From Holophagales bacterium (GTDB lineage Bacteria; Acidobacteriota; Thermoanaerobaculia; UBA5066), in NCBI GenBank assembly GCA_016714815.1, contig JADKBZ010000016.1:116609-180608 (forward strand): a DNA stretch of 64,000 bases, read 5' to 3'. The stretch's first letter is position 1; each line of letters begins with the position of its first letter. This document shows positions 36,443-44,983 of this stretch, one piece after another. A program made the translations under genes and the position numbers. The notes below the pieces were generated by a model. That model had not been told where the DNA came from. It ran no database searches and was given only the letters and a program-made list of their open reading frames with translations.

Positions 36443-37450
36443 ATGATGGCGACCGGACGATTCCCCTCGAGTTGTCGCGACCTGCCCCTCCTCGTCCTCG
36501 CAGCGCTCGCGCTCCTGGCAGCCCCGGCCTCGGCCGTGGTTGTGACGAACGAGTTCGCGGTCCCGACGGTGGACGGCGCGCCCAACGGCATCACCACCGG
36601 CCCCGACGGCAACCTCTGGTTCACGGAGTACAACGGCAACCGGATCGGCCGGATCACGCCTTCGGGAGTCGTCACGGAGTTCACGGTCCCGACGGCGTAC
36701 GGCGCTCCGTCCAGCATCACCACCGGCCCCGACGGCAACCTCTGGTTCACGGAGAGCACCGGTAACCGGATCGGCCGGATCACGACGGCCGGAGCCGTCA
36801 CGGAGTTCGCCGCGGGTGGCGGCCCCTCCGGCATCGTGGCCGGCCCCGACGGAAACCTCTGGTTCACGGAGGTTTCCGGCAACAGGATCGGCCGGATCAC
36901 GACAGCCGGAGCCGTCACGGAGTTCACGCTCCCGACCGCGGACAGCTACCCTCATCAGATCACTTCCGGTCCCGACGGGAACCTCTGGTTCACGGAGTAC
37001 GGCGGCAACAGGATCGGACGGATCACGACCGCGGGAGTGATCACGGAGTTCACGGTCCCGACGGCGAGAGCCGCTCTCACCGGCATCACCTCCGGTCCGG
37101 ATGGCAACCTCTGGTTCACGGAGTACCTCGGCAACAGGATCGGTCGGATCACGCCTTCGGGAGTCGTCACGGAGTTCGCGATCCCGACGGAGGAAAGCGC
37201 TCCCTTCGGCATCACGACCGGCCCCGATGGTGCTCTCTGGTTTACGGAGAGCAATGGCAACCGGATCGGCCGGATCACCACCTCGGGAGTCGTCACGGAG
37301 TTCGGGATCCCGACAGCGGCCAGCTGCCCTCATCGGATCACGACCGGCCCCGACGGCGCCCTCTGGTTCACGGAGAACGGCGTCCACAAGATCGGTCGGC
37401 TCGTCGCATCCCCGGCGCCGGTGGAAGTGGTGTCGATCGGCGTGGACTGA
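36443..37450 (+). CDS. Secreted seven-bladed beta-propeller (virginiamycin B lyase/NHL-like)
   Basis: This 335-residue protein starts at an ATG seven nt after AGGAGG and has a signal peptide (LLVLAALALLAAPASA). It then has seven near-identical repeats of about 42-43 residues with consensus GPDGNLWFTEYxGNRIGRIT, matching the streptogramin lyase (Vgb)-like propeller family. Family proteins include a macrolide-ring-opening lyase, but most secreted repeats of this kind are of unknown function. The second frame ATG (36446) is an equally possible start. Upstream, the frame contains a fragment of another gene and is not part of this protein. Confidence 0.85.
   Translation: MMATGRFPSSCRDLPLLVLAALALLAAPASAVVVTNEFAVPTVDGAPNGITTGPDGNLWFTEYNGNRIGRITPSGVVTEFTVPTAYGAPSSITTGPDGNLWFTESTGNRIGRITTAGAVTEFAAGGGPSGIVAGPDGNLWFTEVSGNRIGRITTAGAVTEFTLPTADSYPHQITSGPDGNLWFTEYGGNRIGRITTAGVITEFTVPTARAALTGITSGPDGNLWFTEYLGNRIGRITPSGVVTEFAIPTEESAPFGITTGPDGALWFTESNGNRIGRITTSGVVTEFGIPTAASCPHRITTGPDGALWFTENGVHKIGRLVASPAPVEVVSIGVD
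36590..37395 (+). repeat. Seven tandem coding repeats of about 120-130 bp
   Basis: Each unit codes for a propeller blade and contains a near-identical GGCCCCGACGGCAACCTCTG block. The high DNA identity between units shows recent unit duplication or gene conversion. It is not a CRISPR array: the units are contiguous, in frame and lack spacers. Confidence 0.9.
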
Positions 37451-37484
37451 AACCGGCGGCCGGGGCAAGCCGACGCGATTCGTG

Positions 37485-38276
37485 TCAGCGCGAGCGCAGG
37501 CGGGCGTGGGCGGCGAGGACGAGGAGCGAGAGCCCGTACGCGATCAGCCCGACGGCGACGAGCCCGAGGAGGACTGGTCCCGATCCGGAGTGCCTGAGCG
37601 TACGGAGCGCGGTTCCCGTCCCGCCGAGGGCCCGCGCGTTCTCTTCGAGCGCCGCGCGGCAGATCGAGTACCCGATGATCGCAGCGACGATGCCGTGCGC
37701 GAACATTCCGAGCCGCGCGAGCACCGAGGTCCACTTCCTTTGCACGCGGGCCATGATGGCGGCCGTGAAGTCGGCCGGAAGCCTCCCGAGCACGGCCCGC
37801 ACCGCCTCCACCCCTCCGATCACGATGGCGATCACGCCTCCGAGCCCCAGCCCGAGGCGGCCCCAGTCGTGGGAGAGGAGGCGGGCGGCCAGGTCACGGA
37901 GCCCCGCCTCGTCGGCTCCCGAGCGGAACTGCAGGAGAACGCGCACGGCCGCGATCGCGAGGACGAGCCCGCCCAGCCCGCTCGTGAAGTAGAAGATCCG
38001 TGAGAGGGGCCGGCGCGTGCGCACGCCCTGCAGGACGCGAAAGAGCACGAACGCGAAAAGGCCGGCCACCACGATCCAGAGAAGGAGCCTCCCGCCCGAC
38101 CCGGTGAGGATCCTGGCGAGCGCGCCCGCCGGCCCGGTGGCACTCCCGCGCTGGAGGATCGCGACACGCGCGGCGATGCCGCCGATCAGGACGTAGACGA
38201 TCCCGCGCGAGAGAAACCCGAAGCGCGCGAGCGCCCCCGGCACGGCCTGCTCCTCGGCTTGCCCTCCCGCGGTCAT
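37485..38276 (-). CDS. DUF1206-family membrane protein
   Basis: This 263-residue protein has six hydrophobic segments arranged as three repeated pairs, each starting with a G-[FY/M]-x-[SA]-[RH]-G-[IL]-V pattern: FGFLSRGIVYVLIGG near the N-terminus and LGMFAHGIVAAIIGYSI later, with AVGLIAYGLSLLVLAA at the end. This repeat is diagnostic for DUF1206. The function is unknown. It stands alone between the propeller gene (convergent) and the MgtC gene (same strand, 30 nt). Confidence 0.88.
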   Translation of the reverse strand: MTAGGQAEEQAVPGALARFGFLSRGIVYVLIGGIAARVAILQRGSATGPAGALARILTGSGGRLLLWIVVAGLFAFVLFRVLQGVRTRRPLSRIFYFTSGLGGLVLAIAAVRVLLQFRSGADEAGLRDLAARLLSHDWGRLGLGLGGVIAIVIGGVEAVRAVLGRLPADFTAAIMARVQRKWTSVLARLGMFAHGIVAAIIGYSICRAALEENARALGGTGTALRTLRHSGSGPVLLGLVAVGLIAYGLSLLVLAAHARLRSR

Positions 38277-38306
38277 GGAACGCCGCGGATCACCAGGCGG
38301 CCTTCG

Positions 38307-38783
38307 TCATCGGAGATCCTCGCCGGGCCGGGGGGCGAAGCGGCGCTCGAGGCGCGGCGCCAGGACGAGGATCAGCATGATGAAGGCCGTGGTCGCGGAA
38401 ATGATCACCCACGAGCCGCAGACCGCGACGATCCCGAGCGCGGCCGTGACCCAGAGAGCCGCGGCCGAGGTCAGGCCGTGCACGCGACCCGTGCCGCCCG
38501 GATCGCGAAAGATCTCGCCGGCGCCGAGGAAGCCGACGCCCGTCGCCACTCCCTGGATCACGCGCGAAAGCGAGTCCCCGCCAAGTGGAAGGCTCGTCTG
38601 GACCGGGATGGCGACGAAGAGGGCCGAGCCGAGGGCGACGAGCGCGTGCGTCCCGACCCCCGCGGGCTTTCCGTTGCGAAAGCGGTTCCAGCCGATCGCG
38701 GCGCCCGCGAGCGCTGCGAACAGGAGGCGGAGAAGAAGGACGGGCTCGCCTGCGTGAGAGGCGAGATCAAGGCCGGAACCCAC
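38307..38783 (-). CDS. MgtC/SapB-family membrane protein
   Basis: This protein of about 158 residues has four to five hydrophobic segments and the family motifs LLLRLLFAALAGAAIGWNR, GVGTHALVALGSALF, IQGVATGVGFLGAG and GLTSAAALWVTAALG. MgtC/SapB proteins act in magnesium and acid stress and modulate the F-ATPase in some species. GTG 38783 is chosen because GGAGG lies seven nt upstream; a longer frame to an ATG at 38879 lacks both ribosome site and homology. Only the membrane domain is present, without the C-terminal ACT-like domain. Confidence 0.85.
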   Translation of the reverse strand: MGSGLDLASHAGEPVLLLRLLFAALAGAAIGWNRFRNGKPAGVGTHALVALGSALFVAIPVQTSLPLGGDSLSRVIQGVATGVGFLGAGEIFRDPGGTGRVHGLTSAAALWVTAALGIVAVCGSWVIISATTAFIMLILVLAPRLERRFAPRPGEDLR

Positions 38784-39011
38784 GACGGCACCTCCGGAAA
38801 GCTGGGCGTCTCGCGACCACTCTAGCGCAGCGGCCGCATAGGAGCCGGGCGGCACGCAATCCGGACGACACCGAGGCACCGAAAAGTGGGCCTTCCTCTA
38901 CGATCCTTCAACGTCCAAACGTCTGCGCCCTCCGCCCGTCGCCCCGAAGGTGCTCGGGCAGGTCCGGAGCGACTTCGGGCCCTGCCGTGAGCGCACGTAG
39001 AATCGCCCTCC
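38784..39011. other. Divergent intergenic region with -10-like TAGAAT
   Basis: No gene is visible here. TAGAAT (38998-39003) stands eight nt before the GTG of the next gene and could drive a leaderless transcript. A loose CCCGAAG/CTTCGGG inverted pair lies near 38944-38979, with a long loop. Nothing else was recognised. Confidence 0.4.
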
Positions 39012-39938
39012 GTGCAGATCGCCGTCCTCGCGCTCGCGTTGCTCCTCGCCGCCCCCGGCCTCTCGTTCGCACAGCCCCCGGGCTCGCGCGTCGTACTCGA
39101 CGTACCGCCGCGCTACACCGCGGCCACGCGTTTTTCCGGTTATCTCGACGAGCCGCGGGGCATCTCGATCGTGATCGCCGAGCTGCCGGGCGTGGCCTTC
39201 GACCAGATTGCCACGGGCATGACGCCCGGGGCGCTGGCCACCCAGAAGATGACGCAGTCCAAACGGGGCACGCTGGCGCGCACCGGCGACTACGTTTATC
39301 TCACCGCGGAGCAGACTCAGGCCGGTACCACCTACGGCAAGTTCCTGCTGGTCACGCGCGAGAACGACGTGACGGCAATCGTGACAGTGAACGTGCCGAA
39401 GGAGCGCCTCACGGCTGGGGACGCCACGGCGGCGGAGTTCGAGGCGATTCTGGCCTCGGCGCGCGTGGCCGGCACCGCCGCAGCCGAGAAGCCGCTCTTC
39501 ACGCTGGGCTACCTCGGGCCGTTCAAGCGGGCCGGTTCGTTCGGCGGTTCCGCCACGCTCTACACGCCCGACGGGGTGATCACGCCGGCCACGCCCGAAC
39601 CGGGGCGGCCCATGTTCCTGGTGGCGCCGTCGATCGACGAGCGGCCGGTCGGCGACCTCGAGGCGTTCGCGCGCCGGGCGCTCGAGGGCACGCGTGGCTT
39701 CTCGGATCTCACCGTGACGGCGACGCGCCCGCTCACCATTGGCGCCCTGCGCGCGGTGGAGCTGACGGCCACGGCCAGTGAAGCGAGCCAGCACACCGAC
39801 GTGGCCATCGTGCAGACCGTGGTCGTCTTGTCCGGCGGCGGCTACGTGCGGATGATGGGGCAGTCTTCGGCCGCCGACTGGGCGCGCCTGCTGCCGGAAT
39901 TCCGCAGGATGGCCGAGAGCTTCACGCCCGCGCCCTGA
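39012..39938 (+). CDS. Secreted protein of unknown function
   Basis: This 308-residue protein has a signal peptide (IAVLALALLLAAPGLSFA) followed by two similar halves. Each has a 'LDVP/LYTP ... F/S-G ... I-x-I/V-x-x-L' beta-rich lead and a helix near DFAA/EFRRM-like segments, for example FEAILASARV near residue 145 and LLPEFRRMAESF at the end. The DNA uses codons slightly less GC-extreme than its neighbours. No catalytic motif was seen. The C-terminal half recalls stress-protein domains that end in an 'FxxxxxSF' helix, but I could not place it. Confidence 0.7.
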   Translation: MQIAVLALALLLAAPGLSFAQPPGSRVVLDVPPRYTAATRFSGYLDEPRGISIVIAELPGVAFDQIATGMTPGALATQKMTQSKRGTLARTGDYVYLTAEQTQAGTTYGKFLLVTRENDVTAIVTVNVPKERLTAGDATAAEFEAILASARVAGTAAAEKPLFTLGYLGPFKRAGSFGGSATLYTPDGVITPATPEPGRPMFLVAPSIDERPVGDLEAFARRALEGTRGFSDLTVTATRPLTIGALRAVELTATASEASQHTDVAIVQTVVVLSGGGYVRMMGQSSAADWARLLPEFRRMAESFTPAP

Positions 39939-40412
39939 CGCGCCGGTCGCGGCGGCTATCGGCGGGGGGCAGGCCATGCCTGCGCCAGGGTCGGCACCTC
40001 GGCCGCGGCGCCCGCGCGGCGCGCCGCCGCGAGACGCTGCTGCACGACTCGCAGGTGGGCCAAAGAGGGGGACGCCGACGCAGGCGGCGGCGGATGATGA
40101 ACGTCCGGCCCCGGGGTCCAGCGGCTCTGCCTGCTGGACCTGGCTCTGAGCCCGGCGTCCATCGCAGGCGGGCGAGGCTGACGGGGCTCTGCAGGCGATA
40201 GCGGGCGAGAGCCTCGAGTGCCCACCATCAGCTCTCGGACGGTCTGCCAGGCGGCGGAGCAGAGAGGGCCCGGCGGCCCCCGGTGGATGACCTGATAGCG
40301 CTGGAGGCGTCGGGTCCGTTAGCGCCGCGGCATCAAGGGGATCGATGACGACGACGAAATCGGTCTGCGCTGACAGGACTGCCTGTCGCTCAGGGCTCGG
40401 CGCCTCCGTACC
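39939..40412. other. Degenerate non-coding stretch
   Basis: No convincing gene is present. A 90-codon minus frame (39956-40228) is Pro/Ala/Arg-rich and has no recognised domain. A short minus-strand reading (about 40158-40222; LEALARYRLQSPVSLARLRW) weakly recalls the core of IS91-type transposases, but it is broken on both sides and too short to call. The region borders the pfaC remnant. Confidence 0.3.
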
Positions 40413-40595
40413 TGGCAGGTCGAACGCGGCATCTCTCACGAGCACGCGACGCTCCGCGAGGTCCTGGCGGAGCTGGAGAATCCCGGGGCCGAGGTCCGTC
40501 GGCTCCCGCCGGCTCCATCCGCCGCCGCCCTCGCCGGGGACGAGACCCCGAAAGGGCGGCGGCTTCCGGAAATGGCCCGGAGGGCGCTCGGCGGC
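40413..40595 (+). pseudogene. Remnant of a pfaC 3' end
   Basis: An uninterrupted 61-codon frame (WQVERGISHEHATLREVLAE, then LENPGAEVRRLPPAPSAAAL, then AGDETPKGRRLPEMARRALG) aligns without gaps to the last 61 residues of the intact PfaC in this window, with 44 identities by my count. The stop codon of PfaC is not kept. Nothing upstream resembles the rest of the synthase. It is therefore a fossil of a second pfaC-type gene or a displaced duplicate, about 72% identical and so older than the adjoining flotillin duplication. Confidence 0.85.
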
Positions 40596-40606
40596 GGACC
40601 CCTTCT

Positions 40607-41785
40607 TCAGCTCCCCGTCGTCGTCTTCTCCGCCGGCGCCCCGAGCCTCGCGACGACCTTCGCGAGGTCGACGCCAAACGCCGTCTTCACCTGCTCGACG
40701 AGCTGGATTCCCTGCGTTACGCGGGCAGAGGCGGGCAGGTAGGAGATCCGGTCGACCCTGACGCTCTGGATCGTCTCGACGAGAGACGACATGACGGTCT
40801 GGAGCTTCTGCATCAGGAAGATGTCGCGGGCGTTGGGGCCGGCGGCCTTCCAGGTTTCGATCATCTGCGTCAGGACGGCGGCGGTCGCGCGGCCGTCCTC
40901 GACGATCTTGGCGGCCTTGCCGCGCGCCTCGGCCTGCCTCTTCTCCATGTCGGCGCGGGCGGGGGCGACGACGTCGGCGTCGAGCTGGAGGCGGACCTGC
41001 TCGATGCGCGCCTGCTGCACCTTCAGCTCGGCCTCGGCCTTGGCGATGGCGGTGGTGACCTTGCCGACCGCCTCGGCGACCATCGCCTCGCGGCCGGTCT
41101 CGCACTGCATGATCCGCTTGTCGGCTTCCGCGCGGGCGATGGCGCCGTCGGCGTCGATCAGGGCGAGGCGCGACGCGAGGCCGTTCTCGGCTTCCCGCAT
41201 GGTGGCCTCGGCGTGGGCCTGCGCCTCGGCGATCCGGGCGCTCTTGTCGAGGGCGGCCGACTGCTTGCGGCCGAGGGAGTTGAGGTAGCCGACGTCGTCG
41301 GAGACGTTCTGGACCTTCAGGACGTCGAGCGTCAGGCCGAGGCGGGAGAGGTCGTGCTCGGCCTCCTCGAGGAGCTTCTCGGCGAAGCGGAGCTTGTCCT
41401 GGTTGACTTCTTCGGGGGTGAGCTGGGAGAGGACGCCGCGCAGATTCCCCTCGAGGGTGTCCTTGGCGACCTGGATGATCTGCGGACGACCCTTCCCGAG
41501 ATGCCGTTCGAGCGCGTTGTTGAGGAGCGGCTGGTGGCCCGCGACCTTCAGGTTGGCGACGCCGGCGACGGTGAGCGGGATGCCGCCCTTGGAGTAGGCG
41601 TTTCTCACGGCGACGTCGACGGTCATGTTGGTGATGTCCATCCGGTCGACCCGCTCCAGGAGCGGCGTGCGAAGGGAGCTGTCTCCCTTGACGATCCGGT
41701 AGCCGACGGGGCGGCCGTCGACCGTCGACTTGCCGCCGGAGAAGACGAGGACCTCGTTCTTCTCTCCCTCACTCCCTGCCGGCAC
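40607..41785 (-). pseudogene. 5'-truncated copy of a flotillin-like gene
   Basis: The frame encodes 392 residues that match the intact flotillin at 45966-47213 from NEVLVFSGG to the end with about six substitutions. The first 36 or so residues, including the membrane helix, are missing and replaced by an unrelated VPAGSEGEK lead. Without the membrane anchor it is unlikely to work as a flotillin, though the reading frame is intact and a GTG start is available. The C-terminus differs slightly (EKTTTGS). It is listed as a pseudogene but could yield a soluble SPFH protein. Confidence 0.75.
40626..41759. repeat. Direct repeat, left copy (1,134 bp)
   Basis: Pairs with 45973-47106 at a constant offset of 5,347 bp and in the same orientation. 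It is nearly identical, with long fully identical stretches. It covers most of a flotillin gene. Together the copies flank a subtilase and its partner. Confidence 0.92.
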
Positions 41786-42175
41786 TCGGCTGGCTGACCC
41801 CGAAAGAAATTCTCAGAGACCTGTTGTAAAAAGCCGGGCCTCGCGCAGCTTAGCTATAGCGGACAAAGGCTGAGTCCGCCTTTTCCTCCTCGATCAGGAG
41901 GCAGAGGAGGCTGTGAGGAGTGTGAACAGAAAACTCTCTTCCTCGACCGGGTGCCAGCGGCGGTCCGTCCCGGCAGGGCCAAGGGGAAGTGAATGGATGC
42001 CGAAGTCGTCGACCGGACTCTCCGGCTGTCGCGAAACGCCAGGCGTGTACTCGCGGCCCTTACGCCACGCGCGGGCGCCACCTAATAGTCGAACCGCCAG
42101 CCACTCTGCAGGTAAGGGCGCACGCAAGCGGCGTCCGCAAGCTGCGACGGCGTCCGGAAGCAAGAAGGAGTAGAG
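41786..42175. other. Intergenic region upstream of the subtilase
   Basis: This 390-bp segment has noticeably lower GC than its surroundings and no convincing gene. A 30-codon frame (41993-42085) follows AAGGGGA but has no homology I can see. An AT-rich TTAGCTATAGCG (about 41850) may hold a -10 element. A strong ribosome site, AAGGAG, lies at the right edge, five nt before the TTG of the protease. Confidence 0.45.
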
Positions 42176-44983
42176 TTGAAGTCCCCTAAGTCATTCTGCC
42201 CGCGACCAATGATCACTATGGCGGTTCTCTCTTCGTTTATCCTGTCCTTACCGACTCCGGCCGCTGAGCCCGGGAAAGATGCTCTCGCCGGGACGCTGGT
42301 CATCCGCTCCGGAAAGTCCCCTGTCGAGGCGGTCCTCAAGGACACCCCGGAACTGGTGGGGATAGAACAGTACTGCCAGAACGGCCAGTGTATCGTCCTC
42401 CCTCGAAGCGGAGCCGAGTTGGAAGCGCTCAGGGCCTTGGAGAAGGCTGGGGAGGTCGAACTGGAGCCGTTCCCCGACGCGAGAAGGATTTACTTCGCCA
42501 AGGCCACCTACGATGCGGACGCAGGCGCTTTCGACGCCCAGTTCCATGGCAGCGCAGAGGTCGGCGGTCCCTCGGCCCTGGGCCAGTGGGCGGTCATCCT
42601 AAAGGCCTTCTTGAGCCCAGCCTGGCAGAAAGACTTCGAGAACGCCGGGTTCTTCCTGGGAGATTCCCTGGGACCGGTCGCCTACCAGCTATTCGGCCCG
42701 ACGGAGGCACTCCAAGCTCTCCTTACAAGAGTGCCGTATATCGCAGCGACCGTTCCAATCCCCCACGGGATCAAGCGCTTTCGTGTCGACGAGCCACTTC
42801 CAGGGGATGAGGACGGCGCCTCAGCCCCGACAACGGTTGCGATCTTCGCCTTGGAGGAGTCGCCGGCTCGAACGCTTCTTGAGAGGCGGGAAGGGTTACC
42901 GCTTTCGGTCGTCTACACGTCGAAGAAGACCGTCGCCTATCGCGCATCTCTGACCCGGGACGAGGCGCTCTATCTCAGCACCTTCCCCGATGTCGTCGCC
43001 GTCATGCGAGAGACGGCTACGGCGAGTCCGTCGGATGAACGCAGCAACCGGATCATCGCGGGAGCATTTCAGGACCCGTCCTCATCGTGGCCACTGTCTC
43101 TCACACCGAACACGAGCCCTCCGTTCTGGAACGGCTACCTCGCGTCTCTGGCCAGCATCGGCATTCACCCTGAGAATCAGACAATCGGCTTTCTCGACAG
43201 TGGCGTGGGGCTCTCGCCGATGCTCACCTGCCCTCCGGCCCTCGTTGATCCGACTAGCGGCAAGTGCAGCCTCACTCTCTATGACAACGGCGGCGTCGAC
43301 CTGAGGAGCATCGCGGACGTCGTCGAGGAGTTCGGCGATCCGGCGCTTCGGGGAAACGACTACCTTAGCCATGGAACTCTGACGACGGCGATCGCCGCCG
43401 GCTTTGCTACTCTTGTCAGAAGCCGGGATGACGAACAGTACTCCATGAGCCAGGGGGTCGCGCCGGGGGCCAAGATAGCGATGAGCCGAACGCTGGTGGG
43501 GCTCGGGCTGAGCTGCATCCCGGACTCCACGCCCCCTCAATTCAAGTCCTATCGGAGATTCCCGAACATGCCTGGGGGCGGATATCTGTTCTACGATGAT
43601 CTGAAGGTCCGTTACTCTCTTGCAGTTCTAAGTCAGCCGGTAAACCCAGACATCCTGGCGCCAGATGGTGTCATGGGGGCAGGCGCAACGCTTTTCAATC
43701 ACAGCTGGAACTTGCCCTCTATTTCGGACTACGGCCCGGTGGATATCATTCTGGACAAGAGCGCGCGGACGCTCTCGTCGGTTACGTTCGATTTCGGGCC
43801 GGATCACGATCACCCCAACGTTCTCACCGGGCCGGCGGTTCCGGCGACGCATGTGGTCTCGGCAGGCAATACGGACACGTCTTCCAACCCAACGATGGTC
43901 ACTTCTCCTGGGACGGCCAAGAACGTGATCACCGTAGGAGCGACGGAAAGCTACAACCAGCTGCCCCCGACCTCGTACCCTGTCGGCTGTCGAGCGGGAG
44001 AACTGGCCGATGCCGACAACCCGCGCCAGATTGCGATTCTGAGCCGGTTCGGGTATCCGAACAACCGCCTGAAACCCGACATCGTGGCGCCGGGGACGCG
44101 CGTCTTCGCACCCTTTAGTGAAGCGTATAACACGAGCGAATCCTGCATAGGGAAGCTGGCGTGCTATTCGGCTGTGGGCACTGTGAAGCGGCCGCACATC
44201 ATCACTTCCGGCACGAGCTTCGCCGCGCCGGCCGTCACTGGCGTTGTAGCGCTGCTTCGCGAGTGGTTTGGCGTCCTTGGAAAACCAGTGCCGAGCCCGG
44301 CCATGATACGAGCTACCTTGATCGTCGGCGCTCAGAACCTCGTCGAATTCCGAAGTGCCTGGGGCGCCTGCCACGACGCCAATGGCGGCCAGTGGTGGTG
44401 CGGCGACATGAGGCCTGCTCCCGATCAGTACCAGGGATGGGGGGGCGTGTCGCTTGCCCGCTACTTCAGCCCCGCGTCGAACTACTTCTTCCATGACCAG
44501 GAGAACGACACGATTCTGTGCCAAGACTGCTCAGGTCCCGGAAGCCAACCCTGGACGACCACGCTGACCATAAACGATTCTTCGAAGGTGGTTCGACTCG
44601 CGGTGGCCTGGACCGACGCGGCGGGGACGGAGGTCCTCGCGCCGTTCGACAACCTCAAGAACGATCTCGATCTGGAGGTCCGCGCAACCGGGAGCGACGG
44701 AATCCCACACGTCTGGTACGGAAACGTCTTCTATTCGAATCGGGACGATCTGGCGCGAACCGAGAACTCGCTCCGGGATCCGGCCTCCCCGGTCTCGAGG
44801 GATCGAAAGAACAACCAGGAGAAAGCTGCGATCGCCCCGGTGGGGCAGCCGAATGGCCTCCCGGCCGGTGCGACGACACTCACGATCACAGTCAGGGCCT
44901 TCAACCTCACCGAGAACGGCCTCATTCCCGACGACCCGGCAAGGAGACAAGACTTTGCCATAGCAGTGGAGAACGCACATTGA
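42176..44983 (+). CDS. Secreted S8 (subtilisin-family) serine protease
   Basis: This 935-residue protein has a signal peptide (TMAVLSSFILSLPTPAA), an N-terminal extension of about 300 residues that may be a propeptide, and an S8 catalytic domain. The triad is D341 (GFLDSGVG), H399 (LSHGTLTTAIAAG) and S681 (SGTSFAAP); N565 in SAGN is the oxyanion residue. A C-terminal jelly-roll-like domain (about 780-935; VRLAVAWTDAAG) is as in kexin/peptidase S8-associated families. The TTG start is supported by AAGGAG five nt upstream. GC content and codon use are lower than the neighbours, suggesting acquisition. It overlaps the next gene by TTGA. Confidence 0.92.
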   Translation: MKSPKSFCPRPMITMAVLSSFILSLPTPAAEPGKDALAGTLVIRSGKSPVEAVLKDTPELVGIEQYCQNGQCIVLPRSGAELEALRALEKAGEVELEPFPDARRIYFAKATYDADAGAFDAQFHGSAEVGGPSALGQWAVILKAFLSPAWQKDFENAGFFLGDSLGPVAYQLFGPTEALQALLTRVPYIAATVPIPHGIKRFRVDEPLPGDEDGASAPTTVAIFALEESPARTLLERREGLPLSVVYTSKKTVAYRASLTRDEALYLSTFPDVVAVMRETATASPSDERSNRIIAGAFQDPSSSWPLSLTPNTSPPFWNGYLASLASIGIHPENQTIGFLDSGVGLSPMLTCPPALVDPTSGKCSLTLYDNGGVDLRSIADVVEEFGDPALRGNDYLSHGTLTTAIAAGFATLVRSRDDEQYSMSQGVAPGAKIAMSRTLVGLGLSCIPDSTPPQFKSYRRFPNMPGGGYLFYDDLKVRYSLAVLSQPVNPDILAPDGVMGAGATLFNHSWNLPSISDYGPVDIILDKSARTLSSVTFDFGPDHDHPNVLTGPAVPATHVVSAGNTDTSSNPTMVTSPGTAKNVITVGATESYNQLPPTSYPVGCRAGELADADNPRQIAILSRFGYPNNRLKPDIVAPGTRVFAPFSEAYNTSESCIGKLACYSAVGTVKRPHIITSGTSFAAPAVTGVVALLREWFGVLGKPVPSPAMIRATLIVGAQNLVEFRSAWGACHDANGGQWWCGDMRPAPDQYQGWGGVSLARYFSPASNYFFHDQENDTILCQDCSGPGSQPWTTTLTINDSSKVVRLAVAWTDAAGTEVLAPFDNLKNDLDLEVRATGSDGIPHVWYGNVFYSNRDDLARTENSLRDPASPVSRDRKNNQEKAAIAPVGQPNGLPAGATTLTITVRAFNLTENGLIPDDPARRQDFAIAVENAH

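Noticed and set aside
36590..37395. Regular DNA repeats that could suggest a CRISPR array or satellite
   Set aside because: The units are contiguous and in frame, encode a blade motif with a signal peptide in front, and have no unique spacers.
39956..40228. Minus-strand 90-codon open frame after the secreted protein gene
   Set aside because: Pro/Ala/Arg-rich, no ribosome site, no recognisable domain. It lies in a decayed region with a broken, weak IS91-like reading that is too short to trust.
41993..42085. A 30-codon open frame upstream of the subtilase with a purine-rich lead
   Set aside because: Too short and without conservation evidence; nothing beyond a possible ribosome site supports it.
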